Below, piece after piece: positions 1 to 8,029 of a stretch of DNA of 64,000 nt. The notes beneath the pieces were generated by a model that did no database searches, was not told the DNA's origin, and saw only the letters and a list, made by a program, of their open reading frames with translations. The stretch is from positions 78,015 to 142,014 of the forward strand of contig JAOAKQ010000002.1 of NCBI GenBank assembly GCA_026419835.1, read 5' to 3'. Within the stretch, counting starts at the first letter, position 1. The number at the start of each line of letters is the position of its first letter. This DNA comes from Sulfolobales archaeon. Its GTDB lineage: Archaea > Thermoproteota > Thermoprotei_A > Sulfolobales > NBVN01. The position numbers were made by a program, and so were the translations under genes.

Positions 1-98
1 TCCAGATCCGCACCTCTGTTTAGAACGTTTAGAAGCTTAACCATGGGGTTGTCGGTGCAGGACCTAGCTCCCCTAAGGTCCAGGACTTTCACCACCAC
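1..98 (-). CDS. TusA/SirA-like sulfur carrier, N-terminal part (runs off window)
   Basis: The minus strand just beyond the nifU stop opens with tandem GTG codons (90-98) and reads VKVLDLRGARSCTDNPMV, then a helix-like KLLNVLNRGADLE before the window edge. This resembles the start of TusA-family proteins (LDxRGxxCPxP), which carry persulfide sulfur on the motif cysteine. Here the usual CP is SC and the following proline is displaced, so it is a divergent member. It overlaps the 3' end of nifU by about 20 bases and would be cotranscribed with nifS and nifU, which fits sulfur transfer. Only about 30 residues are visible, so the family call is tentative. Confidence 0.5.
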   Translation of the reverse strand, partial: MVVKVLDLRGARSCTDNPMVKLLNVLNRGADL

Positions 99-630
99 TA
101 CCCCTAGGTATCGCTATTCTCAAGCTATAACCACTCGTATGCCCGGAGTATATTCTCTCAATCATCTGCTCTTCTTCTAGCGTCTGTCTTTCTTCGATTG
201 TTAGGTCCTTGGGAAGCCACTCCGGGTGCTTACCTAGCTTACCGTAGTAGGCTCTGATAGCTCTCTTAAGCGCTCCGACAGCCAGTATACTGCAGTGGTA
301 CTTAATCGGTGGGAGACCCCCGAGCTCGTCAGCAACGCTCTTCCATGAGATACCCCAGGCTTCCTTCACGGTCCTACCAGCTACTAGGTCGGTTAAAATA
401 CTGGCGGCTGCGATATTAGCTGCGCAGCCGTAGCTTTCGAAAGTAGCTTTCTCTATAACTTCATCCCCACCTCTTGTAGATATCTTGAGGTACAGCCTTA
501 TCATATCACCGCAGGCCGGACTTCCAGCGGATTCCACTACATCAGCATCCTCCATAGGACCCACGTTCCTAGGATTTCTAAATATCTCCAGTACCTTAGG
601 CGTGTATGGTAGAGGTATTCGAGTACTCAC
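73..630 (-). CDS. nifU: NifU/IscU-type Fe-S cluster assembly scaffold
   Basis: The 185-residue protein has the three conserved scaffold cysteines: C40 in SPACGD, C69 in YGCAANIA and C113 in KYHCSILA. These bind the nascent [2Fe-2S] cluster in the NifU/IscU/SufU family. The N-terminal NPRNVGPMEDAD is the classic start of the family domain. The C-terminal 50 residues extend past the scaffold domain and contain no NFU domain. It lies 70 bases downstream of the cysteine desulfurase gene, so the pair forms a minimal Fe-S assembly operon, apparently followed by a TusA-like carrier. Cytosolic. Confidence 0.93.
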   Translation of the reverse strand: MSTRIPLPYTPKVLEIFRNPRNVGPMEDADVVESAGSPACGDMIRLYLKISTRGGDEVIEKATFESYGCAANIAAASILTDLVAGRTVKEAWGISWKSVADELGGLPPIKYHCSILAVGALKRAIRAYYGKLGKHPEWLPKDLTIEERQTLEEEQMIERIYSGHTSGYSLRIAIPRGSGGESPGP

Positions 631-700
631 TCAAACCCCTCAACCAACTAGCTAGATTGTTAATAAATCTTTAACGCCGTTATAGTGTTATAGGCATTGC

Positions 701-1924
701 CTAGGTTCTTCTAGCGGCACTTATACTTCTCAACCTAGATACGGCTCTAGGAATCACTTCCAGGGTGTAGTCGATGTCTTCTTGCGTGTGGTATCGGGTG
801 GTCTTGAAGAGTATACTACCGTGAGCTTCTTCGTGCTTTCTTCCAATAGCTAGCAGTACGTGGCTCGGCTCCAGTATTCTCGAGGTGCAGGCGCTACCAC
901 TAGATACATAAACACCGTTAATGCTTAGTTCGACGGTTAGAGCCTCCCCCTCAACGTACAGAAAGCTCAAGTTAGCGTTATCGGGGGCCCTCCTACTGAA
1001 GTCCGCCGGGCCGTTCAGCAAGACCTCGGGAACTCTATCTAGTATACCCCTAACGAGGACATCCCTCAGCATCCTCATTTTAGCTACGTTGATGTCGAAA
1101 TCTTGAAAAGCTAGTTCAACGGCTTTTCTAAACCCGGCTATGAGTGGAACGTTCTCGACGCCGGGCCACATCTTCTCGGAACTCAGCTGACCTCTTAGAA
1201 TAGGCTCGAGTCTAACCCCTTCTCTAATGAAGAGCGCTCCAACACCCCTGGGGCCGTGTATCTTGTGGCTACTCAGAGTTACCATGTCGACGTACTCGAG
1301 CTTCTTGAGGTCCATCGGGAGCTTTCCGAACGCATCTGCGGCGTCTGTGTGGAAGACCGCCTTCGGGTTCACCTCCTTAGCTATCTTAGACAGCTCGTAG
1401 ACGTTCTGCACCGTCCCTATTTCGTGGTTAACCATCTGAACACTAACTAGTGACGTATCTCTATCTACGACCTCCTTGAAGATCTCCGGGTCTACGAAGC
1501 CCTCGCTATCTACGGGTACTCTAACAACCTTAAACCCGAACAACCTACCAGCTTCTTCAGCTGGGTGAATAACGCTGAGGTGCTCTATAGCCGATACGAC
1601 GATCTTCCCTCCCCCCTCTCTGTTAGCTATTGCGTGCCCTAGAACGGCTAGGTTGTTGGCTTCAGTACCACTGTGAACTAAAGCGAACTCGCCCACACCA
1701 CCAGCGTTTAGAACTTCAGCGAGCAGCTCCTTGGTTCTGTGGATAACTTCGTAAGCTTCCCAACCGGGTCTGTGGGTGATCGATGGGTGCCCGTAGCCTA
1801 CGGAGTTAAAGTACGGAATCATCTCTTCGACAACTTCTCTCGGAACGTGGCCCGAGTTCTCGTTATCGAAGTAGACCTCCCGAGGGGGTTTTCCGTGAAC
1901 TTTGAGCAGCTCCTCTACAGACAT
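701..1924 (-). CDS. iscS: Cysteine desulfurase (NifS/IscS family)
   Basis: This is a fold-type I PLP enzyme of 407 residues. The PLP lysine is K221 in SSHKIHGPRGVGAL and the persulfide-forming cysteine is C346 in SSGSACTSR, the short-loop pattern of group I (NifS/IscS) desulfurases. H-x-D-A-A near 192-196 provides the cofactor-stacking region. It converts cysteine to alanine and passes sulfur to NifU, encoded immediately downstream. ATG start; the TATA-like element at 1954-1962 lies about 30 bases upstream, giving an almost leaderless message. Confidence 0.95.
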   Translation of the reverse strand: MSVEELLKVHGKPPREVYFDNENSGHVPREVVEEMIPYFNSVGYGHPSITHRPGWEAYEVIHRTKELLAEVLNAGGVGEFALVHSGTEANNLAVLGHAIANREGGGKIVVSAIEHLSVIHPAEEAGRLFGFKVVRVPVDSEGFVDPEIFKEVVDRDTSLVSVQMVNHEIGTVQNVYELSKIAKEVNPKAVFHTDAADAFGKLPMDLKKLEYVDMVTLSSHKIHGPRGVGALFIREGVRLEPILRGQLSSEKMWPGVENVPLIAGFRKAVELAFQDFDINVAKMRMLRDVLVRGILDRVPEVLLNGPADFSRRAPDNANLSFLYVEGEALTVELSINGVYVSSGSACTSRILEPSHVLLAIGRKHEEAHGSILFKTTRYHTQEDIDYTLEVIPRAVSRLRSISAARRT

Positions 1925-1952
1925 CGGTTACCCATACTAAAGTGCGTCTATT

Positions 1953-1962
1953 GCTTATAAAC
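1953..1962 (-). promoter_or_regulatory. TATA box of the nifS-nifU(-tusA) operon
   Basis: On the minus strand this reads GTTTATAAGC, a good archaeal TATA box, centred about 32 bases from the nifS ATG. No other promoter-like sequence is obvious in the 200-base gap to the CcdA-like gene. Confidence 0.6.
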
Positions 1963-2122
1963 GGCGTTAAAGTCTTCGCTAGAACTTCTGGGTTCACCGG
2001 CGTAGACTTGCTTAAGATAGCGATTTACACCATCAACAGCGTTAAAGGTGTTTGCGTAGCTGAATTGACTGAGTGTGAGGTCTTGGCAGCTCACCAACTC
2101 TAAGGAAGAGCGTTAACGGTGT

Positions 2123-3265
2123 TTAAGTGGTGATAGCTACGTAGATCCCGATAGCTACGAGAGCTAGGCCCCCGGCTAGCTCAACTACGGTGACCTTACT
2201 TAAGAATCTCTCAACTAGCTTAAGCAACCTGCTCGAGAGTAGCGAGAAGAGTAGGTACGGTGCTGTGAAGCTAGCTACGTAGATCAGTGTGAGGAAGCTG
2301 AGAAGTGGTTCCGAGCCTTCGGTAGCTACTTGAAGTACGATGAAGTATCCGGCACCGCAGGGAACGGCGCTGAAAGAAGCTGCGAACCCCATTAGGAGTG
2401 GGAAGAACTTTCCGAGAACTGCGGTTAGAGCTGCGCTACGTGAGGGAGCGTAGTTGAAGTCCCGGCAGGACCTCCCACCGATTAAGCACCCCAGCGCTCC
2501 TCTAGAGTGTAGAATCATGTAGAGTCCGAAAGCTATGAATAGAACCCAACTGAACGGCTTAAGAAACCACAGGACTCCACGCAGTCCTGCGAGTATCAGT
2601 GAGTACCCCAGTCCTAGACCGAGAACAAATGAGAGGAGCTTAGGTACTGGATTTCCCACGGAGGAGGTAGAGTACGATAGTAGGAGAGCTGTGTAGAGGT
2701 AGAGAATGCAGGGACTTAGAGCTGACGCTATTCCGAGTACCGCCGCTCCAGCTACTAGCCCGATGGCACCGTAGCTTCCGGGTTCGATCGTTCTCACGTA
2801 GCATAGCTCCACGTAGTTCTCGAGAAGAACTCTCTTCCAGTAGGTGTCGTTGCGGTACGCGCCTATGGAAACAACCACCACCTGGGAATTCCTAGTAACG
2901 ATAACTACCGGAACTTCCGCTAGGTACCTATCCTCAACGTACCTACCGAGAAAGCCTACCAGCTTCTTAAAGAATTCTCCGTGCTGAACCACATCTACGT
3001 AGATGAGCTCACCACCGGGTAGAAAACTCCTTAGGTAGCGCTCCATCTCAGCGCACTCAGGGCAGTCGCGAATACCCAGGAAGTACACAGCGCCCTTACC
3101 GAAGACTAGGGCGGCTTCCGCTAGGTCTCCGAACCGTTCAGCACATCCAACTACGGACCCCCTGTACAGTACCGGAACTCCGAGAGTTTGGGATTCGAGT
3201 GTCGGAGCTAGTAGTACCGCTACTAGCAGTAGCTGCGCGAGTGGTGCGGCTATTCGAAAGCTCAT
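2123..3265 (-). CDS. Thioredoxin-like domain fused to CcdA/DsbD-type membrane reductase
   Basis: 380 residues. An N-terminal signal segment (about 5-22) is followed by a thioredoxin-like domain with CPEC (C68-C71) and a cis-proline region EVPVV near 117-121. The C-terminal half (about 168-380) has six or more hydrophobic helices carrying the two CcdA cysteines, in LSPCILY (C186) and SAVPCGAG (near 302). CcdA proteins carry reducing electrons from cytosolic thioredoxin across the membrane. Here the receiving thioredoxin fold is fused to the N-terminus. The gene abuts another membrane-tethered thioredoxin, so the two probably form one exported dithiol relay. The target (cytochrome c maturation or secreted-protein disulfides) cannot be told from the window. 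Confidence 0.8.
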   Translation of the reverse strand: MSFRIAAPLAQLLLVAVLLAPTLESQTLGVPVLYRGSVVGCAERFGDLAEAALVFGKGAVYFLGIRDCPECAEMERYLRSFLPGGELIYVDVVQHGEFFKKLVGFLGRYVEDRYLAEVPVVIVTRNSQVVVVSIGAYRNDTYWKRVLLENYVELCYVRTIEPGSYGAIGLVAGAAVLGIASALSPCILYLYTALLLSYSTSSVGNPVPKLLSFVLGLGLGYSLILAGLRGVLWFLKPFSWVLFIAFGLYMILHSRGALGCLIGGRSCRDFNYAPSRSAALTAVLGKFFPLLMGFAASFSAVPCGAGYFIVLQVATEGSEPLLSFLTLIYVASFTAPYLLFSLLSSRLLKLVERFLSKVTVVELAGGLALVAIGIYVAITT

Positions 3266-3861
3266 TACCTCCTCCTCACGACGAAAGCATACACCACTAC
3301 CGCAGCACCGGCCGCGACCAACACCGCGGGGACTACGACTTGCGGACTGAAGGCATCTACCGGCGCTGCCGTATCTCTAGGTGCGGTCAGCAGGTACCTA
3401 CTCAACAGCTCGTACTGCTCACTGAAGGACATTGGTACTTCGTAGGTATTCGGTGGAATGACTAGTAGCACGCTCTCTCGGGGAGTTCTCGAAGTTAAGT
3501 TCTTCCAGAATTGGGAGTCCGTGACTGCCCCTACCACGATTGCTAGCAAGTACTTCCCATCTCTAACTACGTAGGTTTGAGGTATACTCGCTAGGTGCTC
3601 TCGCAAAATACCCTTACCTACTAGAAGAGTTCTTATGGAGTCGAAGTTAGTTCTACATACATCCAGCACGTCTATCTTGCAGAAGTAGTAAATGCCCGCG
3701 TAGCTCTGGCTGAGGAACCTATCTAGAGTTCGGCACGCCGGGCACCAGGTAGCTCCGTAGAGATACAGATAGATGCCGCTACTTGAGACTACCGCCGGTA
3801 GCACTACCACAACTACTACCGCGGTAAGTAGTGCGTAGGCTAGCGCTGAGATTCGGTTAAT
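3265..3861 (-). CDS. Exported, membrane-anchored thioredoxin-fold protein
   Basis: The thioredoxin motif WCPAC lies in LYLYGATWCPACRTLDRF, an ASIPQTYVV segment matches the cis-Pro region, and a C-terminal helix (VVVPAVLVAAGAAVVVYAF) followed by RRR looks like a membrane anchor. The first GTG (3810) would leave only a stub of the signal peptide. In-frame upstream codons 3811-3861 encode NRISALAYALLTAVVVV, a typical signal sequence, but the only possible initiator there is ATT at 3861, preceded by GGTGG at good spacing. I therefore extend the gene to 3861. It precedes the CcdA fusion with the reading frames touching. Confidence 0.75.
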   Translation of the reverse strand: MNRISALAYALLTAVVVVVVLPAVVSSSGIYLYLYGATWCPACRTLDRFLSQSYAGIYYFCKIDVLDVCRTNFDSIRTLLVGKGILREHLASIPQTYVVRDGKYLLAIVVGAVTDSQFWKNLTSRTPRESVLLVIPPNTYEVPMSFSEQYELLSRYLLTAPRDTAAPVDAFSPQVVVPAVLVAAGAAVVVYAFVVRRR

Positions 3862-3935
3862 CGCAGACCACCGACATCTCTGTAGCGTAGACTCTAAAAA
3901 ACACTGAAATCTAGCTACCCGCAGTAGCTACTTCA

Positions 3936-4466
3936 CTACCTCGCTAGGAAGTACCTGAATGCCTTGATGTTCAGGTCGACCCACTCCTTCGGCACTGTTT
4001 CAGCTATGGCCTTCTCAACGGCTTCAGGACTAACTATCGATGTTGTTTTAACTAGGTGTCCTAGAGCTACTACGTTCGCTACTCTACCGCTACCCACCTC
4101 CTTCTCCGCTATGTCTGTGTAGGGCTCTATATAGACCCTCCAGTTTCTTCGAGGTACGCTAGTTACGTTAGACCTATCTATAAACACTAGAGCGCCGTCT
4201 TTCACCAGGCTCTCGTACGCGTCTAGCTGTAGTTGGTGCATGAATAGAGCTATGTCTGCCCTCACGACTTTAATGAAGTCGGCTTCCTCCTCTCTATCAG
4301 CTACAACAAGGTCTACCCTGGAGTCTCCACCCCTGGTTTCAGCTGCGTATATCTCACTACCTAGTACGTGTAGATTGGTGTACTTAGCTATTGCCGCACC
4401 CAGTATGTGCCCTAGGAGTAATATTCCCTGACCACCCCTCCCAGCAATCAGGATCTCAATTCTCAC
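3936..4466 (-). CDS. korC: 2-oxoacid:ferredoxin oxidoreductase, gamma subunit
   Basis: The 176-residue protein starts MRIEILIAGRGGQGILLLG, the glycine-rich signature of the gamma domain of pyruvate/2-oxoglutarate ferredoxin oxidoreductases, and continues with SEIYAAETRGGDSRVDLVV. It overlaps korB by 4 bases and is last in the order korD-korA-korB-korC. The complex oxidatively decarboxylates a 2-oxoacid with CoA and reduces ferredoxin in the cytosol. Confidence 0.9.
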   Translation of the reverse strand: MRIEILIAGRGGQGILLLGHILGAAIAKYTNLHVLGSEIYAAETRGGDSRVDLVVADREEEADFIKVVRADIALFMHQLQLDAYESLVKDGALVFIDRSNVTSVPRRNWRVYIEPYTDIAEKEVGSGRVANVVALGHLVKTTSIVSPEAVEKAIAETVPKEWVDLNIKAFRYFLAR

Positions 4467-5308
4467 CGCTCGGCACCTCCAACCGCTTTAAGCACGTACT
4501 CGCGGTATGTATCGAGAAAACCCGGCTCGTCCTTATCCACGAACTCGCCTATAACGAACCCCCTACTCCAGTCGTAGTCACTTTCTTCAATTGACGGATT
4601 CGTCTTCACGACGATCCTCTTCCTAAGCTCCATGTAGAGGTCCACCGGGTTCCTAAACCCTATGTGCCTTCCGAATATCTCCGGGCACGTTGAGAGGACC
4701 TCTACGAAGGCTAGCCCGCGCTTAGCGAGTGCTTTGTATATAGTTCTCTCAAGTAGCTGCGGGTGGGTAATAGAGCTCCTGGCAACGTAGTTAGCTCCCA
4801 GAGCGGCCGCGAGTTTAATTACGTTAAGCTCCTTCTCGGGGTTTCCGTACGGTGTAGTAGTCGTGTAGAGACCTCTGGGTGTCGTAGGCGCTAGCTGCCC
4901 ACCGGTCATGCCGTAGATCATGTTGTTGACCATTATGACGAGGAGGTCGGCGTTCCGCTTTAGAGCGTGTAGTAGGTGGTTTCCACCTATAGCCGCAATA
5001 TCTCCGTCCCCACCGACAACGATCATCTTCATCTCCGGCTTAACTATCTTGACCGCTAGTGCGAACGGTATGGCTCTTCCGTGAATTACGTGAGCGGAGT
5101 CGAATTGCGGGTACAGAGTCATTCTAGCGGTACACCCAATACCGCCAACGAAACCTACGTTCTCTCTCTTAAGCACTCCTTCCTCTATTCTCCTGTCTAT
5201 AGCTCTCAGCATAGCACCTAGAGCTATCCCCAAACCGCAGCCAGGGCACCACATAGTTGGTATTCTATCTACTCTCAGATAGCGGTCTAGTGGGTGTGTC
5301 ACAGCCAC
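4463..5308 (-). CDS. korB: 2-oxoacid:ferredoxin oxidoreductase, beta (TPP) subunit
   Basis: 281 residues. TMWCPGCGLG near residue 18 supplies cluster-ligand cysteines typical of short beta subunits. GGDGDIAAIGGNHL with the following NNMIYGMTGGQ is the thiamine pyrophosphate-binding region. The short length, without a ferredoxin domain, matches the four-subunit archaeal enzymes. It overlaps korA by 10 bases and korC by 4 bases. Confidence 0.92.
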   Translation of the reverse strand: MAVTHPLDRYLRVDRIPTMWCPGCGLGIALGAMLRAIDRRIEEGVLKRENVGFVGGIGCTARMTLYPQFDSAHVIHGRAIPFALAVKIVKPEMKMIVVGGDGDIAAIGGNHLLHALKRNADLLVIMVNNMIYGMTGGQLAPTTPRGLYTTTTPYGNPEKELNVIKLAAALGANYVARSSITHPQLLERTIYKALAKRGLAFVEVLSTCPEIFGRHIGFRNPVDLYMELRKRIVVKTNPSIEESDYDWSRGFVIGEFVDKDEPGFLDTYREYVLKAVGGAER

Positions 5309-6423
5309 TTACTAACCACCTCAACTACTTCCTGAGGTGGGGGTACGTCTAGGTCTATAAGCGGAACGCTCACGACCTCCCTATCCTTTAGAACCCCCCT
5401 CAGCTCCCTGTAGTAGAGTCCGGTGTTGTTCTCCACTACAAAAACCTTCTCAACGCCTTCCAGTAGCTTAGCTAAGCCTTCTTCGTATACCGGGAACAAT
5501 GTTTTAAACTTTACTGAGCAGGCTCTAACACCTCTTTCTCTAAGTACCTTAGTAGCTACTTGAGCTGAGAGTGCCGTAGACCCGTAGGAAACTAGAGCTA
5601 CGTCGCAGCTATCTAGGTATAGAGATGAGTACTCAAAAATCTGGCCGGCACTTTCAGCAATCTTTCTATACAGTCTCCACATGAGCTTTCTCTGAGAGTC
5701 CGTTCTGGGGGAGTAGTACCCCCTCTCATCGTGGGTTAGCGACTCCACTAGAACACCGTACCCATCGCCAAAGCAAGCCATTGGAGGTACTAACCCATCT
5801 ACCGGGTCGTACGGTCTGTACTCACTCGGCGGTACCGAGGGCTTACTGCGCTCAACTACTTCCACCTCACCTTTCTCCCTCATAGCTACCTTCCCGTACG
5901 TGTGGGCTATTACAGCATCCGAGAGGAGAACCACCGGCGTTCTCAGTTTCTCAGATACGTTGAAAGCCTTAATCGTTAGGTCGTAGGCTTCCTGGGGCGT
6001 TGATGGTGCTAGCACCGGTATCACCAGACCTCCGTGGAATCCGTAGGTACTCTGCAGTACGTCGTACTGCCCGGACCTGGTTGGAACGCCCGTTGATGGT
6101 CCGGTCCTCATAACGTAGGCAACTACGAGGGGTGTCTCGGTTATTACGGCTAGGCTGAGGGCTTCCAGCATTAGCGAGAATCCCGGACCGCTCGTTGCCG
6201 TCATAGCCTTGGAGCAGGCCCACGAAGCACCGATGACAGCGTTTATGGAGGCTATCTCGTCTTCGAACTGTATTACGTGTCCCCCGTACTTCGGTAGTTC
6301 TCTAGCTAGGTACTCGAATATATCTGATGTGGGTGTTATAGGGTAGCCCGCGTAGAACCTCAGTCCGGAGGTTATGGAGGCTTCAGCAATAGCTATATTA
6401 CCGGTTAGGTACTCGTATCTCAA
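5299..6423 (-). CDS. korA: 2-oxoglutarate:ferredoxin oxidoreductase, alpha subunit
   Basis: 374 residues. GYPITPTSDIFEYLARE and RTGPSTGVPTRSGQYD are motifs of the KorA (2-oxoglutarate) type rather than the pyruvate type, so 2-oxoglutarate is the favoured substrate; related branched-chain 2-oxoacids remain possible. The start is TTG, overlapping the TGA stop of korD as TTGA, which implies translational coupling. The product succinyl-CoA and reduced ferredoxin would feed an open or reductive TCA cycle. Confidence 0.9.
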   Translation of the reverse strand: MRYEYLTGNIAIAEASITSGLRFYAGYPITPTSDIFEYLARELPKYGGHVIQFEDEIASINAVIGASWACSKAMTATSGPGFSLMLEALSLAVITETPLVVAYVMRTGPSTGVPTRSGQYDVLQSTYGFHGGLVIPVLAPSTPQEAYDLTIKAFNVSEKLRTPVVLLSDAVIAHTYGKVAMREKGEVEVVERSKPSVPPSEYRPYDPVDGLVPPMACFGDGYGVLVESLTHDERGYYSPRTDSQRKLMWRLYRKIAESAGQIFEYSSLYLDSCDVALVSYGSTALSAQVATKVLRERGVRACSVKFKTLFPVYEEGLAKLLEGVEKVFVVENNTGLYYRELRGVLKDREVVSVPLIDLDVPPPQEVVEVVSKWL

Positions 6424-6671
6424 TGCCGACCAGCCTCTACGAAGATCGCGAAGTCCGGGCAGCTGTACTCACACATCCTACACCCAATGCACTTCTCCGG
6501 GTATGCTGGTACTACGTATCTATAGCCTCTTCTATTCCTGGCATCACCTCTCGCTAAGACCTTGGTTGGACAGATAGCTACGCATATACCGCACTCCTTG
6601 CATCTCTCAGCAATAACGTTGATTGCGTACCTACCACCCGTTCTTACAAGTGAGCTCGCCGGCGCGCTCAG
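6420..6671 (-). CDS. korD: 2-oxoacid:ferredoxin oxidoreductase, delta subunit (2x[4Fe-4S] ferredoxin)
   Basis: The small frame encodes two cluster motifs, ERCKECGICVAICPTK and EKCIGCRMCEYSCPDF, separated by an RNRRGYRYVVPAYP linker: the delta subunit that passes electrons out of the complex. It is first in the korDABC operon. Between the upstream in-frame TAG (about 6681) and the first cluster there is no ATG, GTG or TTG. CTG at 6669-6671 (LSAPASSLVRTGG...) is the most sensible initiator, with ATA two codons earlier the alternative. Function is secure, the start is not. Confidence 0.88.
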   Translation of the reverse strand: MSAPASSLVRTGGRYAINVIAERCKECGICVAICPTKVLARGDARNRRGYRYVVPAYPEKCIGCRMCEYSCPDFAIFVEAGRH

Positions 6672-6702
6672 CCCTATTCCCTACTTTCTAATACCTCAAT
6701 AG

Positions 6703-6743
6703 CTTTAAAGTGTAGTTTATAGCTATGCTAAAAATATAAAAGG
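6703..6743 (-). promoter_or_regulatory. Promoter region of the korDABC operon
   Basis: The minus strand carries three AT-rich TATA-like stretches: CTTTTATATTTTT (about 6731-6743), CTATAAAC (about 6716-6723) and CTTTAAAG (about 6702-6709). The last would place transcription start near 6680, within about 10 bases of the CTG proposed for korD. Which one is used cannot be decided from sequence. Confidence 0.4.
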
Positions 6744-6777
6744 TTTAACTACGGACTTGCCCTACTCTCAGGGGTAC

Positions 6778-7086
6778 CTAACCACCCTCCATACTCACTA
6801 CGCTTATCTTCAAGACGTCCCTATCTACGTAGATAGCTACGTTAGCCGTTGTGTAGTCCACCTCTATCTTCAGTAGTCTAGCCCCTAGTTCCGGTTCTAG
6901 AGATGAGAGAACGGCTGCGGCAATAGCTACGGCTCTAGCTATTACTTCACTACTCCTAGCTAAGTCACCTACCGCGTCCACCACCTCACCCGTAGACCTA
7001 ACGGCTACTACCGCCGATTCGAAGATTTTGGGTAGTGCTTTGAGCTGGGGTGTTGATTCAGCTACTGAAACATCCACAGAGGTCAC
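6778..7086 (-). CDS. Small conserved-looking protein of unknown function
   Basis: 102 residues. A central alanine-rich helix (EVIARAVAIAAAVLSSLEPEL) is followed by two beta-like stretches (LLKIEVDYTTANVAIYV and DVLKISVVS) and a C-terminal EGG. The helix-strand-strand order with an early GEVVDAVGD is loosely like Roadblock/LC7 domains, but I do not recognise the family with confidence. It is divergent from the HypC fusion gene and codirectional with korD, about 100 bases upstream of it, so it is not obviously in that operon. Confidence 0.6.
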   Translation of the reverse strand: MTSVDVSVAESTPQLKALPKIFESAVVAVRSTGEVVDAVGDLARSSEVIARAVAIAAAVLSSLEPELGARLLKIEVDYTTANVAIYVDRDVLKISVVSMEGG

Positions 7087-7180
7087 CGAGCTACTTCCTC
7101 GCTACTTCCTTTCTTTTAAAAACGCTCCTACCTCGACTAGCGCGTTATTAGTTCAGTGCTCGTAGATCTACGTGAAGACT

Positions 7181-7999
7181 ATGTGCTGGGGTGTCTTGGG
7201 GAAGCTGGTGTCTGTGGAGGGTGTTGAGGGCGACGTCGAGGTCGGCGGCGTCCTCGTCAGAGCCCTCGTAGCTGTCGAGGGCGCTAGGCCGGGCGACGTC
7301 GTCCTAGTTCACGCCGGTGTCGTTATCGAGAAGTTAGATAGAGAGGGCGTTCTAGCTAACCTAGCCGTGTACTACGACCTAGTGAAGTACCACTACGTAT
7401 TCAACGGCGCCAGCGAGGAGGAGGCGTCTAGGAGGGCTAGAGAAGACCTAGCCTCCCTAGCTAGAAGCCTCGGAATTCCGGAGGGGGAGGTCCTGAGAGC
7501 TCTTTCAGAGGAACCCGGGGGAGCGGCCGGCGGAGGTCCCGCAGAGGTCGAGGTCCCGGAGAAAGCCTTCTACATAGACTACAGCGTCCAGCTAGCCGAG
7601 ACCGACTACCTCCAGGTAGTTCACTACACGAACTACTTGAGGATCTGCGAGAGAGCCTTCATGTCGGCCCTATCCAGCGCCGGGATGAGCTACGGCAAGC
7701 TAATCCACGAGTACGGGATCTTCATACCCACGGTGGAGGTCAGCGCTAGGATAAGGTCGCCCTCGAGACTGGACAACTCGCTGAGGGTCTACGTCTGGGT
7801 GGAGGAAATCGGGAGAAAGCACCTAAAGTACAGGTGCGTAGTGCACAACAAAACTACCGGAAGGGTGGTGGCCGACGTAACCCACGTAGCCGTGTGCACG
7901 GACACGGCCATAACAGCAAGCCACGAAATACCGAAGGAGGTAAGGCAAGCACTCGAGAAACTGACCTCCAGCTACCGCTCCCCCAACTCCACAGCCTGA
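7181..7999 (+). CDS. HypC-like domain fused to YbgC/4HBT-type hotdog thioesterase
   Basis: 272 residues from ATG 7181. Residues 1-60 match HypC/HupF chaperones: MCWGVLGKL (N-terminal Met-Cys), then GDVVLVHAGVVIEKLD. HypC normally carries the Fe(CN)2CO unit of [NiFe]-hydrogenase on Cys2, exposed after Met removal. The upstream GTG (7172) would bury that Cys and reads better as part of the ribosome-binding site (GTGAAG). After an alanine/glutamate-rich helical linker (about 80-125), residues 128-260 are a hotdog acyl-CoA thioesterase of the YbgC class, with AETDYLQVVHYTNYLR carrying the Asp and HxxY region and later GRVVADVTHVAVC. No hydrogenase or other hyp gene is in the window. Codon third positions are GC-rich compared with genes before 7 kb. 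Confidence 0.85.
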   Translation: MCWGVLGKLVSVEGVEGDVEVGGVLVRALVAVEGARPGDVVLVHAGVVIEKLDREGVLANLAVYYDLVKYHYVFNGASEEEASRRAREDLASLARSLGIPEGEVLRALSEEPGGAAGGGPAEVEVPEKAFYIDYSVQLAETDYLQVVHYTNYLRICERAFMSALSSAGMSYGKLIHEYGIFIPTVEVSARIRSPSRLDNSLRVYVWVEEIGRKHLKYRCVVHNKTTGRVVADVTHVAVCTDTAITASHEIPKEVRQALEKLTSSYRSPNSTA

Positions 8000-8029
8000 A
8001 CCCCGCAGCTGCCTTCGACTCTACCGTCT

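Noticed and set aside
1942..2103. A 53-codon plus-strand frame (MRLLLINGVKVFARTSGF...) between nifS and the CcdA fusion
   Set aside because: Composition is protein-like, but it overlaps the nifS promoter, has no ribosome-binding site and no recognisable domain.
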